A DNA stretch of 51,164 nucleotides, taken from contig JAENRP010000319.1 of the NCBI GenBank assembly GCA_024741835.1, positions 1-51,164 of the forward strand, read 5' to 3'. The notes beneath the pieces are model-generated. The model searched no databases and was not told the DNA's origin. It saw only the letters and a list, made by a program, of their open reading frames with translations. The DNA comes from Diplocarpon mali (Eukaryota; Ascomycota; Leotiomycetes; Helotiales; Drepanopezizaceae). The position numbers were made by a program, and so were the translations under genes. How positions within the stretch are numbered: position 1 is the stretch's first letter; every line of letters starts with the position of its first letter. Below, piece after piece: positions 24,020 through 34,889 of this stretch.

Positions 24020-24553
24020 GCTCAAGATCCATGATCAAACCCTGCGTCGTTATCTGCATTGGCTGCCTTTTTCTGAGCTTGACCTTGACCAAGCTCTGGA
24101 GGCAGGTTGTTGTCATTGTATTTGGTGCTAAGCGAGGTTGAGCCTACCTGGGTACCTACCCTCGCCAGAGACTCGACCGTCTCGGATAGGGAACGTAGAC
24201 AAGCGAAAGAGACTTGACCATAGTTGGGTTCCTAGGTAGAAAATTAATGCGGTAGACATCAAGAGAAATTCCTCAGCTGTGCATCGATCAATCACTTTCT
24301 GCCTTGACTCCTGCCAAACAGCGAGAATCTTCAGGTTGTTCTCGGTACCTAGCGTATATACACCGAAAGGGATTCGGAGACCAGGATAACGGCATAGTCA
24401 GGGTGCGTTAAGCAACTCAAAACTACCGATTCGAAACCCGACTCAGGAGGTTGAGCTGTAGTCTGAGAACCAAACCGGCGTTTGGTAATTGTAGGAATAT
24501 AGTGATCGAGGTCACGTGAGAGCACTGGCATAGGCTGCCCTTGAGTATTTATT

Positions 24554-24575
24554 TCTCTCTCTCTCTCTCTCTCTC
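24554..24575. repeat. (TC)n microsatellite
   Basis: About eleven uninterrupted TC units in intergenic DNA. Confidence 0.95.
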
Positions 24576-25967
24576 CCGCTTAAAATGATATATACAACTA
24601 CAACAAACCTTGAATCGATTCATTTCAGTGTGCATGCCTTGTCAAACCAACATAATTTGTTAAACACCAGCTTTGCAAAGTTGTGTCGCGAAAGTGGCCT
24701 GCCTGTACTAAATTTTGCAAAGGCCGAAATTGAAATGTGACTCTGTATGTTACGTCTCAAGTATACAGCCCCCCTAATTGAGTCCTAGTTGGTGAGATAC
24801 CATTGCAGAGTATAGAGCCAAAACCATAACCTGGCCTGATGTAAAAAATTCGCTAGGTAGAGACAGTTCAGGAGATTAATACGGACTCGATCCGGCTGAT
24901 GTTGATGGCTATGCTCGCATGCAGGTTACCCATACGGGCTCTATTTCTGCTCCAGTCTCCGTTCGATTCAACAATACATCCGGAGAGAGGGGGCAGGGGG
25001 GTTGTGATACCGATTTGTTTGCCGGGTCTATCAAACCGTGAAGCTATCAGTTAAAGTATAAACAGATTTATCACCGATCTAGCCGAGAGTTCCCCGAAAC
25101 AAAAATCGTCTAAAATTCCTTTTCAGAAACTCAGGGGGGTCAAGTCGGCTCGATTACTCCGATGTCACCAGGGATTATAGCACGCACTGCCATTTTCTCC
25201 CGGCCAATGGTGTATGGGTTTGCAGTCCACTGATAAAAGTGAGGCAGCTGAACTCAATATTCTCGGATCGAGATATCGATTTCGGATCCAGAATCTCGGT
25301 GATTTGAGAAGGTAGCTGCGTTAGCTGAACTCAATACCAAGTAGCTAAGCCTTGTCCTTAAGCTTATGGAGCTTTGACTTCTTATACACTGTTGTAGTAG
25401 TATCAGTGAGTTGTGACTACTAGGAACCTTGAATAATACGCAATTTCCGGTGAGAGTAGCTAGCCCTTGGCATCGACGGATCTCATCTTCTTATTAAGAG
25501 AACGAGCCCCTAAGATGTTCTATATTCGCTACCTACCGGGAATACAGATCGTATCCGTGTTTCCCTAAACCATGATTATGTTTCCAAATCGTCCTTATAT
25601 CAAGGTATCCACAAAATCCAATATTTACAGAGGTAATCCGATAATCCGAAGGAACCGCGACGGCGATAGTCTTCATATACGCCTGCATTTCCAAGATCCG
25701 ACTGAGGTAGCCATGTGGATAAGCCCGGGTGGATGGCGACATCCTTACAAAACGGCCCATCGAGCCGATCCTTTCCGTCACTCTAGCCTCGGCGATTTTT
25801 CCCGCGTGAAACCCCACTCTGTCTTTCAACCATCTCCCTCGCCCTCATACCATAACGATTGCGCACACGGCGTGCCTACGACATGATAAACTGCTAGATC
25901 TGCCAGTGCGCAGTGATTTTCTTCCGGAGGAGCGCATTACTTTTGGGTCGGTTTCCTGGATTCCGCC

Positions 25968-27778
25968 ATGAAGATTCGCGCGAGCGCTGTGCGACGAGTT
26001 GCCCTGGGCAATGGGAGAGTTGGCACGAGGCCATACTGCGTGCAGTGCCGGCAGGAGAGCAGTGTAGAGATGGCAGGGCCGCGAAGGGGCTGCTATGAGG
26101 GCATACAGGTGCTTGGGAGCAACGCGGTAACGAGACGCGCGAGAAGTATCCGACGCGCCCCTTTCATCGCCGGGCAGAGGAGGAAGCTGGCTACAGTACA
26201 GAATGGTTCCAATACCCCGTCGCTGGGGAAGAAGAGTGCTAACCTACAGCTAGTGAACCCGGACGATCGTGGTCCATTGATGGAATACGACGAAAGGGTA
26301 GAGAAGGGCAGATTACGGAACGACGAGCACCAGAGAGGTTAGCAGACCCGACCCAGGCCCCAGCAGCGAACACCGACTGAAAGCTTTCAGGCATCATAGA
26401 GAGTCTGCAGCACCTCCACGACGAACTGCGGGTCTACCACGCCCCCCCCACGATCCACCCCACGATCGAGTCCCATAAGCCGCCTGCAAAATCCATGCTG
26501 GGGTGGTTCTTTGGAAGCAAGCCCAAGAAGCCCAGGCTGCAAGAGATCCCCGACAACCTGCCCAGAGGTCTTTATCTGTTTGGGGATGTGGGCAGCGGGA
26601 AGACGATGCTCATGGATATGTTCTACGAGACGCTGCCCAGCAGCGTAACGAGCAAGACGCGCATCCATTTCCATAATTTCCTGCAGGATGTGCACAGGCG
26701 GCTGCACCACATGAAGATGGAGCATGGGAATGATCTTGATGCCATACCATTCGTGGCGGCGGACATTGCGGAGAAGGGGAATGTGTTGTGTTTTGATGAG
26801 TTTCAATGTACGGATGTGGCTGATGCCATGATCCTGAGACGGTATGCCCCCTACTATCCTCATCACACGTCCAAACATTTAGCTAAGATTCGCAGTCTCC
26901 TTGAAGCGCTCATGTCCCATGGAGTCGTCCTCGTAACCACGTCTAACCGCCACCCCGATGACCTCTACCGTAATGGCATCCAACGCGAGTCCTTCATCCC
27001 CTGCATCAACCTCCTGAAAAACCGCCTCCATGTCATAAACCTCGACTCCCCCACAGACTACCGCAAGATTCCTCGGCCGCCATCAGGCGTCTACCACTCG
27101 CCGCTCGACAACCACGCCGCCTCGCACGCCGAGAAATGGTTCCGCTTCCTCGGCGACCCAGAACAAGACCAGCCCCGCTCCGAAACCCAGCACGTCTGGG
27201 GCCGCGAGATCTACGTCCCACGAGTCAGCGGCAAGGCCGCGATGTTCACGTTCGACGAGCTGATCGGCCGGGCGACCAGCGCGGCCGATTATATCGAGTT
27301 GACGAGGAGCTACAACGCCTTTGTCGTCACCGGCGTGCCGGGCATGACGTACCGCGAGCGCGACCTTGCGAGGCGCTTCATCACTTTCATCGACGCCGCG
27401 TACGAGTCTCGCGCCAAGCTCGTGCTCACCACAGCCGTTCCGCTCACGCAGCTCTTCCTCTCCCGCGACGAGGTCAAGGACTCGGTGAAGAAGGACCAGG
27501 CGGAGAAGAAGGGGCACGTGGACGAGCACGAGGACCTCGACTCGACGATGCGGAACCTGATGGATGACCTGGGCATGAAGATGGAGGCGCTGAAGAGCAG
27601 CAGTATCTTCAGCGGCGACGAGGAGCGCTTCGCCTTCGCGCGAGCCTTGTCGCGACTGAGCGAGATGGGGAGCCAGGAGTGGGTCGAGCGGGGCATGGGC
27701 TTGTTGAAGGATGGCGGGAAGAAGGAGATGGAGAGCTGGCAGAGGGTGAGGAGTAAGCAGATGGAGGACAGCATGTGA
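25968..27778 (+). CDS. AFG1: AFG1/LACE1-family mitochondrial AAA ATPase
   Basis: P-loop ATPase of the AFG1 (ZapE/LACE1) family, which in yeast and animals helps turnover of unassembled respiratory-chain subunits at the mitochondrial inner membrane. Three exons (25968-26337, 26391-26841, 26896-27778) give 567 residues; yeast Afg1 is about 510. The N-terminus is rich in Arg and lacks acidic residues for its first 30 positions, as a matrix presequence should. Walker A is GDVGSGKT at 188-195, Walker B LCFDEF at 256-261, with sensor-like VTTSNRHPDDLY after the second intron. The family's front segment (GPLMEYDERVEKGRLRNDEHQ) lies in exon 1. Intron 2 (54 bp) is a multiple of three and has no stop, so an unspliced reading would add 18 residues inside the ATPase core between MILRR and LLEALMSHG. 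I treat it as an intron because it breaks a conserved block and has a GCTAAG branch site. Confidence 0.94.
26338..26390 (+). other. AFG1 intron 1
   Basis: 53 bp with donor GTTAGC, an ACTGA branch-like site and acceptor TTTCAG. Phase 1. It joins HQR to GIIESLQ, keeping the family's HQ-x-x-I-I-x-x-L-Q order. Confidence 0.8.
26842..26895 (+). other. AFG1 intron 2 (54 bp, stop-free)
   Basis: Donor GTATGC, branch TTAGCTAAG, acceptor TTCGCAG. Its removal restores RRLLEAL. Because it is 54 bp without a stop, gene finders may wrongly read through it. Confidence 0.85.
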
Positions 27779-29278
27779 TTTCCCCGCCACGATTCCGAGT
27801 CCGAGAACAAGGGAGCCTGTTGCTTGGTCAGGGGACTGGACTGGACGATGGGCGTTGGATGGGATCGAAGGCAATCCGGCCGGCCAGGCGCGGACGTCGT
27901 GAGGGATTCTGCAAGTATGTAAAACCCACCGCGACGCCGTATTGAACCATCTTATATGTCTCCGCAGCGACCTTTCCTCCCCATCGCTCTCGACCTCCGG
28001 CTCTTCCGCCCGATGAACTCCAAACCCCTTCCCGGAACTCCGAAAGCACAGGCGAGGCCAGCGAAGGGACGGGTACACCGGGATTGTCGTGCTGGAGTCA
28101 AAATGGTTCTCCAAGGGGTGAACAGAAGCTTGTACAAAGCATCTGAGCGTGTATGCCGAGCTCCCTCGGTCGGGAGGCTCCGCGGCTCGCTCCAGAGGCT
28201 AGTTGCATAAGCAGGTCCTCGGAGCTGCGACGCTCCTCGCTGCGCAACGGGCATTCAATATGGCCACGCCACACGTCGGACGTCAGCGGGCGGTGCTCCG
28301 TGGCTGGTCGTCAGTGGCTGGACCAGCGGCAGACGGGGAATCGGGCGCAATGGACAATGCTCGGGGAGGGAGAGGGACGAGGGAGAGGGGACGGCTGTCT
28401 CCCTTGCACGAGCGGCGGGGCGCGGAAACGAGGGCTGGGCATGGCGTGGCGGTGCTGAAGCCGCTGACCTGGGCGTGGATGTGGACGTGGATGCGGGCAC
28501 GGGTGCGGATCCGGGTCACCGCAGAAAGGAGACGAGAAACAAGAAAAGCGAGACCCGTCCGGCCGCGAGGATCTCTTCAAGGCAAGGTGGACAGCATGAG
28601 CCGCCTCGTCGCGCTGTGCCCGCGTACCGAACTCGGATCCCGCGTCACGGCGGCTGTCGTTGCGGTGAGGATCTCACGGGGGATGCTCAGCTGTAAGAGA
28701 CTCCAGGGGTTTTGGTTTACTTATGCTACGGCGAGGTGAGAATGATCTGGTGGGGAGGGGGAGGGGGAGGGGGAGGGGGATGCGGATGGATGGTTCTCAT
28801 AAAGGGGGAGGGGCAGCGGGTTGTTTTGATGGTTGATGGGGTTGTGGTCTAGGTCGAGCGAGAAAGAGCGAGAGCATTTTTGTGATGTGTAGATGTAAGA
28901 GCTGCTGCGCGGAGAATCAGGACAGCTGAGATTGACTGTTCGTCTCCCGAGGACAATGGCAAGAAGGGGATGTGTTGATGGGAAAGCTGACTGTTTCATT
29001 GGACCGAGTGTAGACTGAGTGAACACTGAGTAGAGACCGAGCAGAGACCGAGTATAGTCGGCTGGTCTTGCCTACGGCATCCCGACGATAAGAAAGCCGG
29101 GCCTTTGCGCCAGGAATACTCATGTCAATGTGATTCCTGGCCATCCCTCGATCGGGAGGTGAGATCCTCGCCCGTATCCCTTGCCCCCACCCCCCCCCCC
29201 CGTTGATGGAAGCGGCCTTTTCTCTATCCTGCATCGACCGTCGCATCTTGAGAGAATCCCCCGGAGAACTCCTCCGCA
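27779..29278. other. Intergenic between convergent genes, G-rich repeat
   Basis: A 1.5-kb stretch between the ends of the AFG1-like gene and the kinase gene, which converge. Many overlapping frames are open on both strands because the DNA is GC-rich. None resembles a known protein. A (GGGGGA)n tract is at 28752-28780 and a C run at about 29189-29203. Confidence 0.5.
28752..28780. repeat. (GGGGGA)n short tandem repeat
   Basis: About five copies of a G-rich hexamer. G runs of this kind may form quadruplexes, which is only an inference here. Confidence 0.85.
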
Positions 29279-30094
29279 CTACGTCGGCTTCTGGATCCAT
29301 GCTCGAAGCTTGGTGAGCGAGTACACATCGTGCTCTTGCTCCGACGTGAAGAAGGCCTTCTCGTACCACCCCTCCGTACCGAGAGACTGCAGCCGCATCC
29401 CGAACGGCTGGCACGAGCCGAAGTCGATCAGCACCGGCGAGCCGTTCTTGATCATGATGTTGTCCGGGTTGATGTCGTTGTGGGCCAGTCCCAGCGAGTG
29501 CACATAGTCCACCGCCGACTGCAGCTCGGCGACGAACCTGACTTTGTCCAGCTCCCCAAAGGCGGGGGTGAGGACGTACCGGGTCAGAGTCTGCTCCAGT
29601 CGCTCGAAGAGCATGGCCGTGATGCGGCCACGCCTCACGCGGCAGCCGTAGTAGGCGACGATGCTCGCGTGCGGCGACGTGGAAACCTGCTCCATGACGA
29701 GGGTCTCGTCGAGAAGCGCCTGGGGGATGAAGTTTGTGCCCTTCATGGTCTCGTACGAGTTGAGCCCCGGGCGCTTGACGAAGGCCGAGGAGTCGTCCAG
29801 ATGCTCTGGCGCGAGCTTGAGCTGAGAACCCGCGGGGACCTCGGGGTAGATCTCCTCGTCCCCAATGGGTTCGAGCAACTCGTTGTACTCTGCGATGGAG
29901 ATCTCCTTCTTGTGCTTGAACGACTGCCCAAAGTACACCACCTCATCGGACGTGACGTGGTAGAAGGTCACGTACTTGGGCGCCTGGGTCTCCGCGTCCC
30001 ACGCTTCGACCAAGGTCAGATCTTTCAAAGAGGCTATCAGGGGTTTCGCTCTGGATGGAGCCCCTTTTTCGCTGTTGGGGGTATCTGGAGACAT
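29279..30094 (-). CDS. Small atypical Ser/Thr protein kinase-like protein
   Basis: Single-exon protein of 271 residues with a protein-kinase fold. The likely ATP-anchoring Lys is K107 (AFVKRP). The catalytic loop is HNDINPDN at 205-212 (Asp207, Asn212), with HND replacing the usual HRD. The metal-binding DFG is at 224-226, followed by GTEGWYEK where canonical kinases have the APE region. The end (EHDVYSLTKLRAWI) is the short helical tail common in this fungal family, so the C-lobe is truncated relative to standard kinases. An N-terminal segment of about 100 residues before the Lys is family-specific. The start at 30094 is chosen because the 107 codons upstream in frame have a different, low-complexity composition. 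The family is abundant in Pezizomycotina. Catalytic residues look intact, but substrates are unknown. Confidence 0.8.
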   Translation of the reverse strand: MSPDTPNSEKGAPSRAKPLIASLKDLTLVEAWDAETQAPKYVTFYHVTSDEVVYFGQSFKHKKEISIAEYNELLEPIGDEEIYPEVPAGSQLKLAPEHLDDSSAFVKRPGLNSYETMKGTNFIPQALLDETLVMEQVSTSPHASIVAYYGCRVRRGRITAMLFERLEQTLTRYVLTPAFGELDKVRFVAELQSAVDYVHSLGLAHNDINPDNIMIKNGSPVLIDFGSCQPFGMRLQSLGTEGWYEKAFFTSEQEHDVYSLTKLRAWIQKPT

Positions 30095-31108
30095 ACTGGC
30101 CACGAAGTTGAAGGTGGCGAGCAGGTGGCAGACAGCAAAGCGATTCGAGAGGCCTGAACAGAAACGGCCTCGAGATATAGACAGACTATCGCAACGATAT
30201 GATGGAGGTTTGCTGTGATATGCGGAATATGTAGTATCGGAGTCACTCGCAGAGCCGCATGTCACACAAACAGAGGCGGCCAAGTCGACGTGCGCTTTGA
30301 GCCAATCAGCCCGTGGTCCTGCGATGTCACGTGTGGTGTATGTAAACAGATGGAAGAGAATATTCATTGATAGAAGTGACGCATTCGAGAGCCGCTGGAC
30401 CCTGCAGGCTTCCACTCTCCTCTGAGGAAAGGCGGAATTTGCAGAATCAAGGTCGGGGGAACTCCAAACCGCTGCTTATATTTGGCCAAACAGAGAAGTT
30501 CACACGTGCTTCTCTGGTTGACCCGATGCCGACTGACTTTTCTATCTGATAACTGGCTGTGAAGCATAGAAGTGAGGATAAAAGTGCGCTTGTAGGCATC
30601 AAGCAAGAATACTAGACCATAGACTGCATATCCCCCGTGCCAACGTACCCAGAACTGCTGTTATCAGAGCCCCTGGCGAGTGTTTGAGGAAGACCAACCT
30701 TCTATAGCCGAGGGCCTGGCTGATATTACTAAGGTAAGCTGCAGCAATACGCCCGGCTCGGGGTGTGGTACCACCACATCCCTTGCGATATGTGTATCTA
30801 CGACCAGTTGTATACTCCTTTGAGATCAGACCACCTCTACCCCTCAACTGACTCGGTTTGGAACGGAGCAGAGATCCAGAAGAGACCCAGCAGAGACGCG
30901 GGTTTCCAAGTATAAGATCAAGTGCTTCGGGCTATTCGGAAGACCCGTTCTTCTCTTCACCTTGCCACAAACAGTCCTGTATCCATCTCAACGCGCCACT
31001 TCACATAAGTTCAAGCAGCGAGCCCAGACGCCCTGACCATCATACGAATCTCGCACGCCCAACAGGTGCCTCGTCGTCGTACGCAGTTCCCACGCACTAG
31101 TAGCAAAC
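30095..31108. other. Divergent intergenic region
   Basis: About 1 kb between the kinase gene (minus) and the small split-ATG gene (plus). It should contain both promoters. Short frames only; no recognisable product or strong regulatory motif. Confidence 0.5.
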
Positions 31109-31289
31109 ATGTAAGAGCCTCCCGGCACTGCTCGCAGCTCATCATTCCTAACCAACGCGTAGGTGCACCACCACCAAGACTCAGAAGACGGTCACCCAGC
31201 CCAACGGGGAGGTGACCTACACCCAGACCGACAAGAAAGTCGATTGCGGCAGCGCTACCTGTAGCACTTCTGCGTCGTATACAGGCTGA
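31109..31289 (+). CDS. Putative 42-residue microprotein with intron-split start codon
   Basis: Exon 1 contributes only AT (31109-31110). A 52-bp intron (31111-31162) has donor GTAAGA, an exact CTAAC branch point at 31148-31152 and acceptor GTAG. Exon 2 (31163-31289) supplies the G of the start codon and 41 further codons, ending in TGA. The product starts MCTTTKTQKTVTQPNGE, has three Cys (2, 29, 34) and ends CSTSASYTG, and is rich in Thr, Lys and Ser. It has no membrane segment or signal peptide. The strength of the splice signals in exact register with an ATG is the main evidence; expression is unproven. Small Thr-rich proteins opening MC-T/S-T-K occur in other fungi as far as I recall, but I cannot name the family. 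Role unknown. Confidence 0.55.
31111..31162 (+). other. Intron splitting the ATG of the microprotein
   Basis: 52 bp, GTAAGA ... CCTAACCAACGCGTAG. The branch-to-acceptor distance and length are typical for filamentous ascomycetes. Confidence 0.6.
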
Positions 31290-32602
31290 ATAGAGGATTC
31301 AAGCCTCCTCTTTACCCGCTCAGATGAGATGCGTGCTCGGTGTTCTATGAGAGGCTACTATAAGGTGTGGCTTCTCTTATTACGCCTTCTTGGCTGGAAA
31401 AATTGGGTGTGTATGGTGTTGCTGGAGGTGAGAGGATGCAGTTCTTTTTCGTAAACGGAAGTAGTTTTCCGGGAGGTGGGATCGAAAGGAGTCGGTCTTT
31501 TGCGGCAGTCAAGAGCGCCTCACCCTGAGGAAGATGAAAGTTCTCGTCTGTCTTGACATGGTAGCAGCTTGTCATAGTGTGATATGAACAACATTTGTTT
31601 GCTATGTACTTGACGGTTCCAAGCTGCTGCTCCGCCGTCGAGGGTCTAAGGCAAGAAATTTTAGAATCTTAGGTGTACTTGCGATACCTGCCTATAAGTC
31701 ATTGCAGAGGATCCTCGCTACCTCTCAATCTCTCGCATTCCCTCAAAGCCGCTTTGGAAATCCAAGCTCTGCCAGAGAACAGATCTAACTTCAGCCCGAA
31801 GAGACCTTTCCCACGCCTGAATACTAAATCAAGGAGCATTGGGAGTGAACTTCCGTTACCCCCCCATTGTTCAGGGTACCCAAAAACTGCTTCGTACTTG
31901 GTTGTGATCTACGGCGCCGAAGCTTTGTGACGAATTGCAACCGAAAGTACGATGCATAGAGTCAGAGACTCCGTCGCAGTCGTTTCGAATACCGCAGTAG
32001 AAGTGTTTTTGACTTTAGATGCCCAGTATTTAACCTCTCGGGGATTGCCTCGTGTGGCATATACTGCGTCTGCGACGAAGTCTTCTTTGGTACTTACCAC
32101 ACAGATGGCTAAGCGAGCCCCCTTTTCTCCTTGTAATAGCTCCACATGAGGGTGTAATATTCCGACAAGCATAGAAGGTATGAGAGATGAGCTCCGATAG
32201 ATCTGTACTCTGCCAGCAGTTATACCAAAGAAATTAAATACGCGTCCATTCTGACATTTTTTCCCAAGATGCGGAGAGCCAACGGAGGCAGAGAGGCGAG
32301 GGTCACGTGTCATGTATATACCACTAAAGTCACCACTACTTTTAGACGAGCTGTCAGCAGGCGAGAGTTTATATCAACCTCATTCCTCGCGCAAACGATC
32401 GTTTGCCAGCATCGACGGCGTTGGTCGGTAGTCGACTGAGCGTGGCATCGAGCAGATTGGACGATGTCCGCGAGCAGACTATTTCATCTCCACCTCCGCG
32501 GTTGGTGTTTCATCTACCAGGCTAGGAATCACCAGAGAGGACATCCAACGAGCAAAAATCTACGGCCAGCCCAACTCAAATATGCCCGTGGCGAGCTCTC
32601 GC
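31290..32602. other. Intergenic, no recognised gene
   Basis: Contains the 3' region of the microprotein gene and then about 1.2 kb with one longer minus-strand frame (31909-32313, 134 codons) that I cannot assign to a family. Composition is ordinary. Confidence 0.45.
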
Positions 32603-34190
32603 CTATAGCCTAGATTTCTCTTTCTTCGCCGTCTGGATGTCCATCAGCGTCTTCACTGGTCTGACACCTGGTGTCTCGAAAACGGCATCCATCTCCTCCA
32701 AAGTCAACCCATGGGTCTCTGGGAAGATGTGATACGCAAGGACCAACTGGATCAATTTGTATGCCACGCACACCACCCAGATCTTGTATCCAATCTTGTT
32801 GATACCAACCGGGATGCCATAATTATTGACGGTGCCGGCTGCTCCTTGCACGAGGCCGTAGAGTACCATCCCCTTGGCTCCGAGGGCGAGCGATAGCAAC
32901 TCTACAGGATGGTTGTGCATCGTGGCAATGAGGCTGGCTGAAAAAGCTTGGAAGACGAACATCCAGGTTACGGTCAGTGCAGCTTGCGCATGGGATCCGT
33001 GCAAGTTGTACTGCCAGGACGTAATCGTGGCAGCCGTCTGCAACGCGATGAAGGAGATCAGCCGGGCGAAAATCAAACGTCGTCTCTTGAATCGGTCGAT
33101 GATGAAGAATCCGAAGACGGTGAACATAAATTACACGGCAACCGAGGCCAAATTGAAGCCGAGTTGCTGGGAATTTTCGATTTCGATGGTTTGCAGGGCA
33201 GGCACCAAATACTGCCCGATGATCCCTCCACTTTCCCACTGCTGAAAGATGGAGTAATGCACAAAAACAAGAGCCCGATATTGCGCGCCTCTCTTGAAGA
33301 AAGCTCTGAAATCCCAGACCTCTCTATTCTTCGGTGTGGCCGCGAAGGATTCCTCGATCTGCTGAACGACAATGCCTACCAGTTGGTGATCTGGATTGTT
33401 GCCTTCTGTCGTGTGGTACTGCGCGATCATCCCCTTTGCTTTCTCCTTCTGCCCCTTCATGACGAGATATCTGGGAGACTCTGGCGCCAGAAAGTAGATG
33501 GTGGAGCAAACGATCGCCGGAAAAGCGCTTCAAGGAGCAAGGGGATCCTCCAACCCCAGTTGCCTTCCATTTTGTTGAAACCAAGCAGCGCTGCACTCAT
33601 TCCCCAACTTTCAACCTGGAAGCAGGCCCCAGACAGACCGACGAGCAGACCCCGAAGATGAGCTGGAGCGACTTTTCCCATGTACTGAGGCGCTGACATG
33701 AGGGCCGAACTGAAGCCTGGGAAGAACCTCCCAGCCATGGACATAGCCAGGTCAGTGGAACTTGTAGCAGGGCTGCCACGATCACTATCGCATTCCCGAG
33801 AAAGTCGATGTCCCGACGTCCGACTACATCTGACAATGCCAGGAATGGTGCACCGCATACCGCTCCGATTGTCATCAGAGATTGATGGTTGCGAAGGTCG
33901 ATCCGCTGGTTTCGAAACCGAAGTATTTATGAAATGCTGGATAAGCGTTGATACCCCCAACTACCGCCCAATCGATGCCGAATCCTGCTTGGTTACAGCC
34001 CATCACAAACCCAGGGAGAAATATCTGAAAGCTGGTCCATGATTTGAAGCGGAGGGATTCCTGCGAGAGTGCAAACACGTCTTAGGTGAGACGGACAATG
34101 ACTACTTCTTCGATATGAGCCGGGGCGGTCTCGTAGTCGGCGAGATTGTCCTCTTTAATCTCAATCTAATCTAATTCATTATGGTTGTGT
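32603..34190 (-). pseudogene. MFS sugar transporter (lactose-permease-like) pseudogene
   Basis: Minus-strand relic of a fungal sugar-porter (MFS, sugar-transporter family). Pieces in order are a cytosolic N-terminus (DNLADYETAPAHIEEV, about 34140), the first helices (about 34078-33880), MAGRFFPGFSSAL and VAPAHLRGLL (about 33690-33750), the large loop (about 33460-33300), FFIIDRFKRRR after TM7-8 (about 33100) and the C-terminal PETHGLTLEEMDAVF signature (about 32690). It is broken by a TAA at 34082-34084, a one-base loss near 33877 that shifts the frame before MTIGAV, another shift near 33790, and a TAA at 33131-33133 (VAV-stop-FMF). No intact protein can be made. Composition is near normal, so decay is by ordinary mutation rather than strong RIP. 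The adjacent GH95 and GH1 relics suggest a former sugar-use locus. Confidence 0.85.
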
Positions 34191-34889
34191 CTTCGGGGTA
34201 TGTAAATGACGGCCATGCTGGGGCTGGTGGAGAAGTCGGCACAATTTCTCGTTGAATAGAAAGTTCATCCGTTTATTTCTAATAATTCACGTCTGGAGAT
34301 TCAGTATACCTCCGCAACCCATTGATTACACTGCATACCGGCCGCCTGGGAGTTGGAATCTCGGACCTAGAGGCCGGGAAAGGCATCCTGAAGTGGCACA
34401 TCTCCGCACGCTCCCGCACGCCCCCAAATTCTCAAACCGAATCCTACATAATGAGAGAGATACTTGTCAACTCATATGTTGCTGATGGAGTATGTGGCTT
34501 GAATTGGTGGCATTAAACCATTTTCGCCGCGCCTCAAGCAAAGAAGATCTCGAAGATTTGACAGCCACTCACACGTTCTGGTTGAGATGTACTTCACAGA
34601 ACTGGGATGCATTTCATGAATCTGGGCTGCTAATCATCCGAAATTTCCTTGGTGCCACGAGCTCTGCACATCAAGATAGGACTCATAGGAGACGATATAG
34701 AAGATTCCCAGCCCTCCAAGCCGCATGATTCTGTGCCAGCGCCTTGATAGGTCGCCCCAGCAAACCCCATTCCAGTACCACGATTAGGGAGTCCGAACAG
34801 CCTGGATTACCACGCATTCTCAATAGAACCGTGTCTATGTCGCTACGCCTTGACCTGATCACAACAACAAGTACGCGACACGGGCCAAC
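34191..34889. other. Interval between divergent transporter and GH95 relics
   Basis: About 700 bases that would have been the shared promoter of two divergent pseudogenes. Only short frames are present. No recognised element. Confidence 0.45.

Larger units (their letters stand above)
22585..25967. other. Long intergenic stretch with one possible relic and a TC microsatellite
   Basis: About 3.4 kb upstream of both QTRT1 (minus) and the AFG1-like gene (plus), so both promoters lie here. A possible decayed ORF is listed at 23445-24019. A (TC)n tract sits at 24554-24575. From 24,600 to 25,900 I see only short frames with no recognisable protein. I saw no tRNA gene, but I could not scan for one systematically. 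Confidence 0.45.

Noticed and set aside
27083..28114. 343-codon minus-strand ORF overlapping the AFG1-like gene
   Set aside because: Shadow of the GC-rich AFG1 third exon; Arg/Leu/Val-rich with no domain, while the plus strand is a well-supported conserved protein.
28752..28780. Direct repeats as a possible CRISPR-like array
   Set aside because: Simple hexamer repeat without spacers, in a eukaryotic genome; no CRISPR array exists in the window.
29330..30157. 275-codon plus-strand ORF
   Set aside because: Exact antisense of the kinase-like gene; the kinase motifs are on the minus strand.
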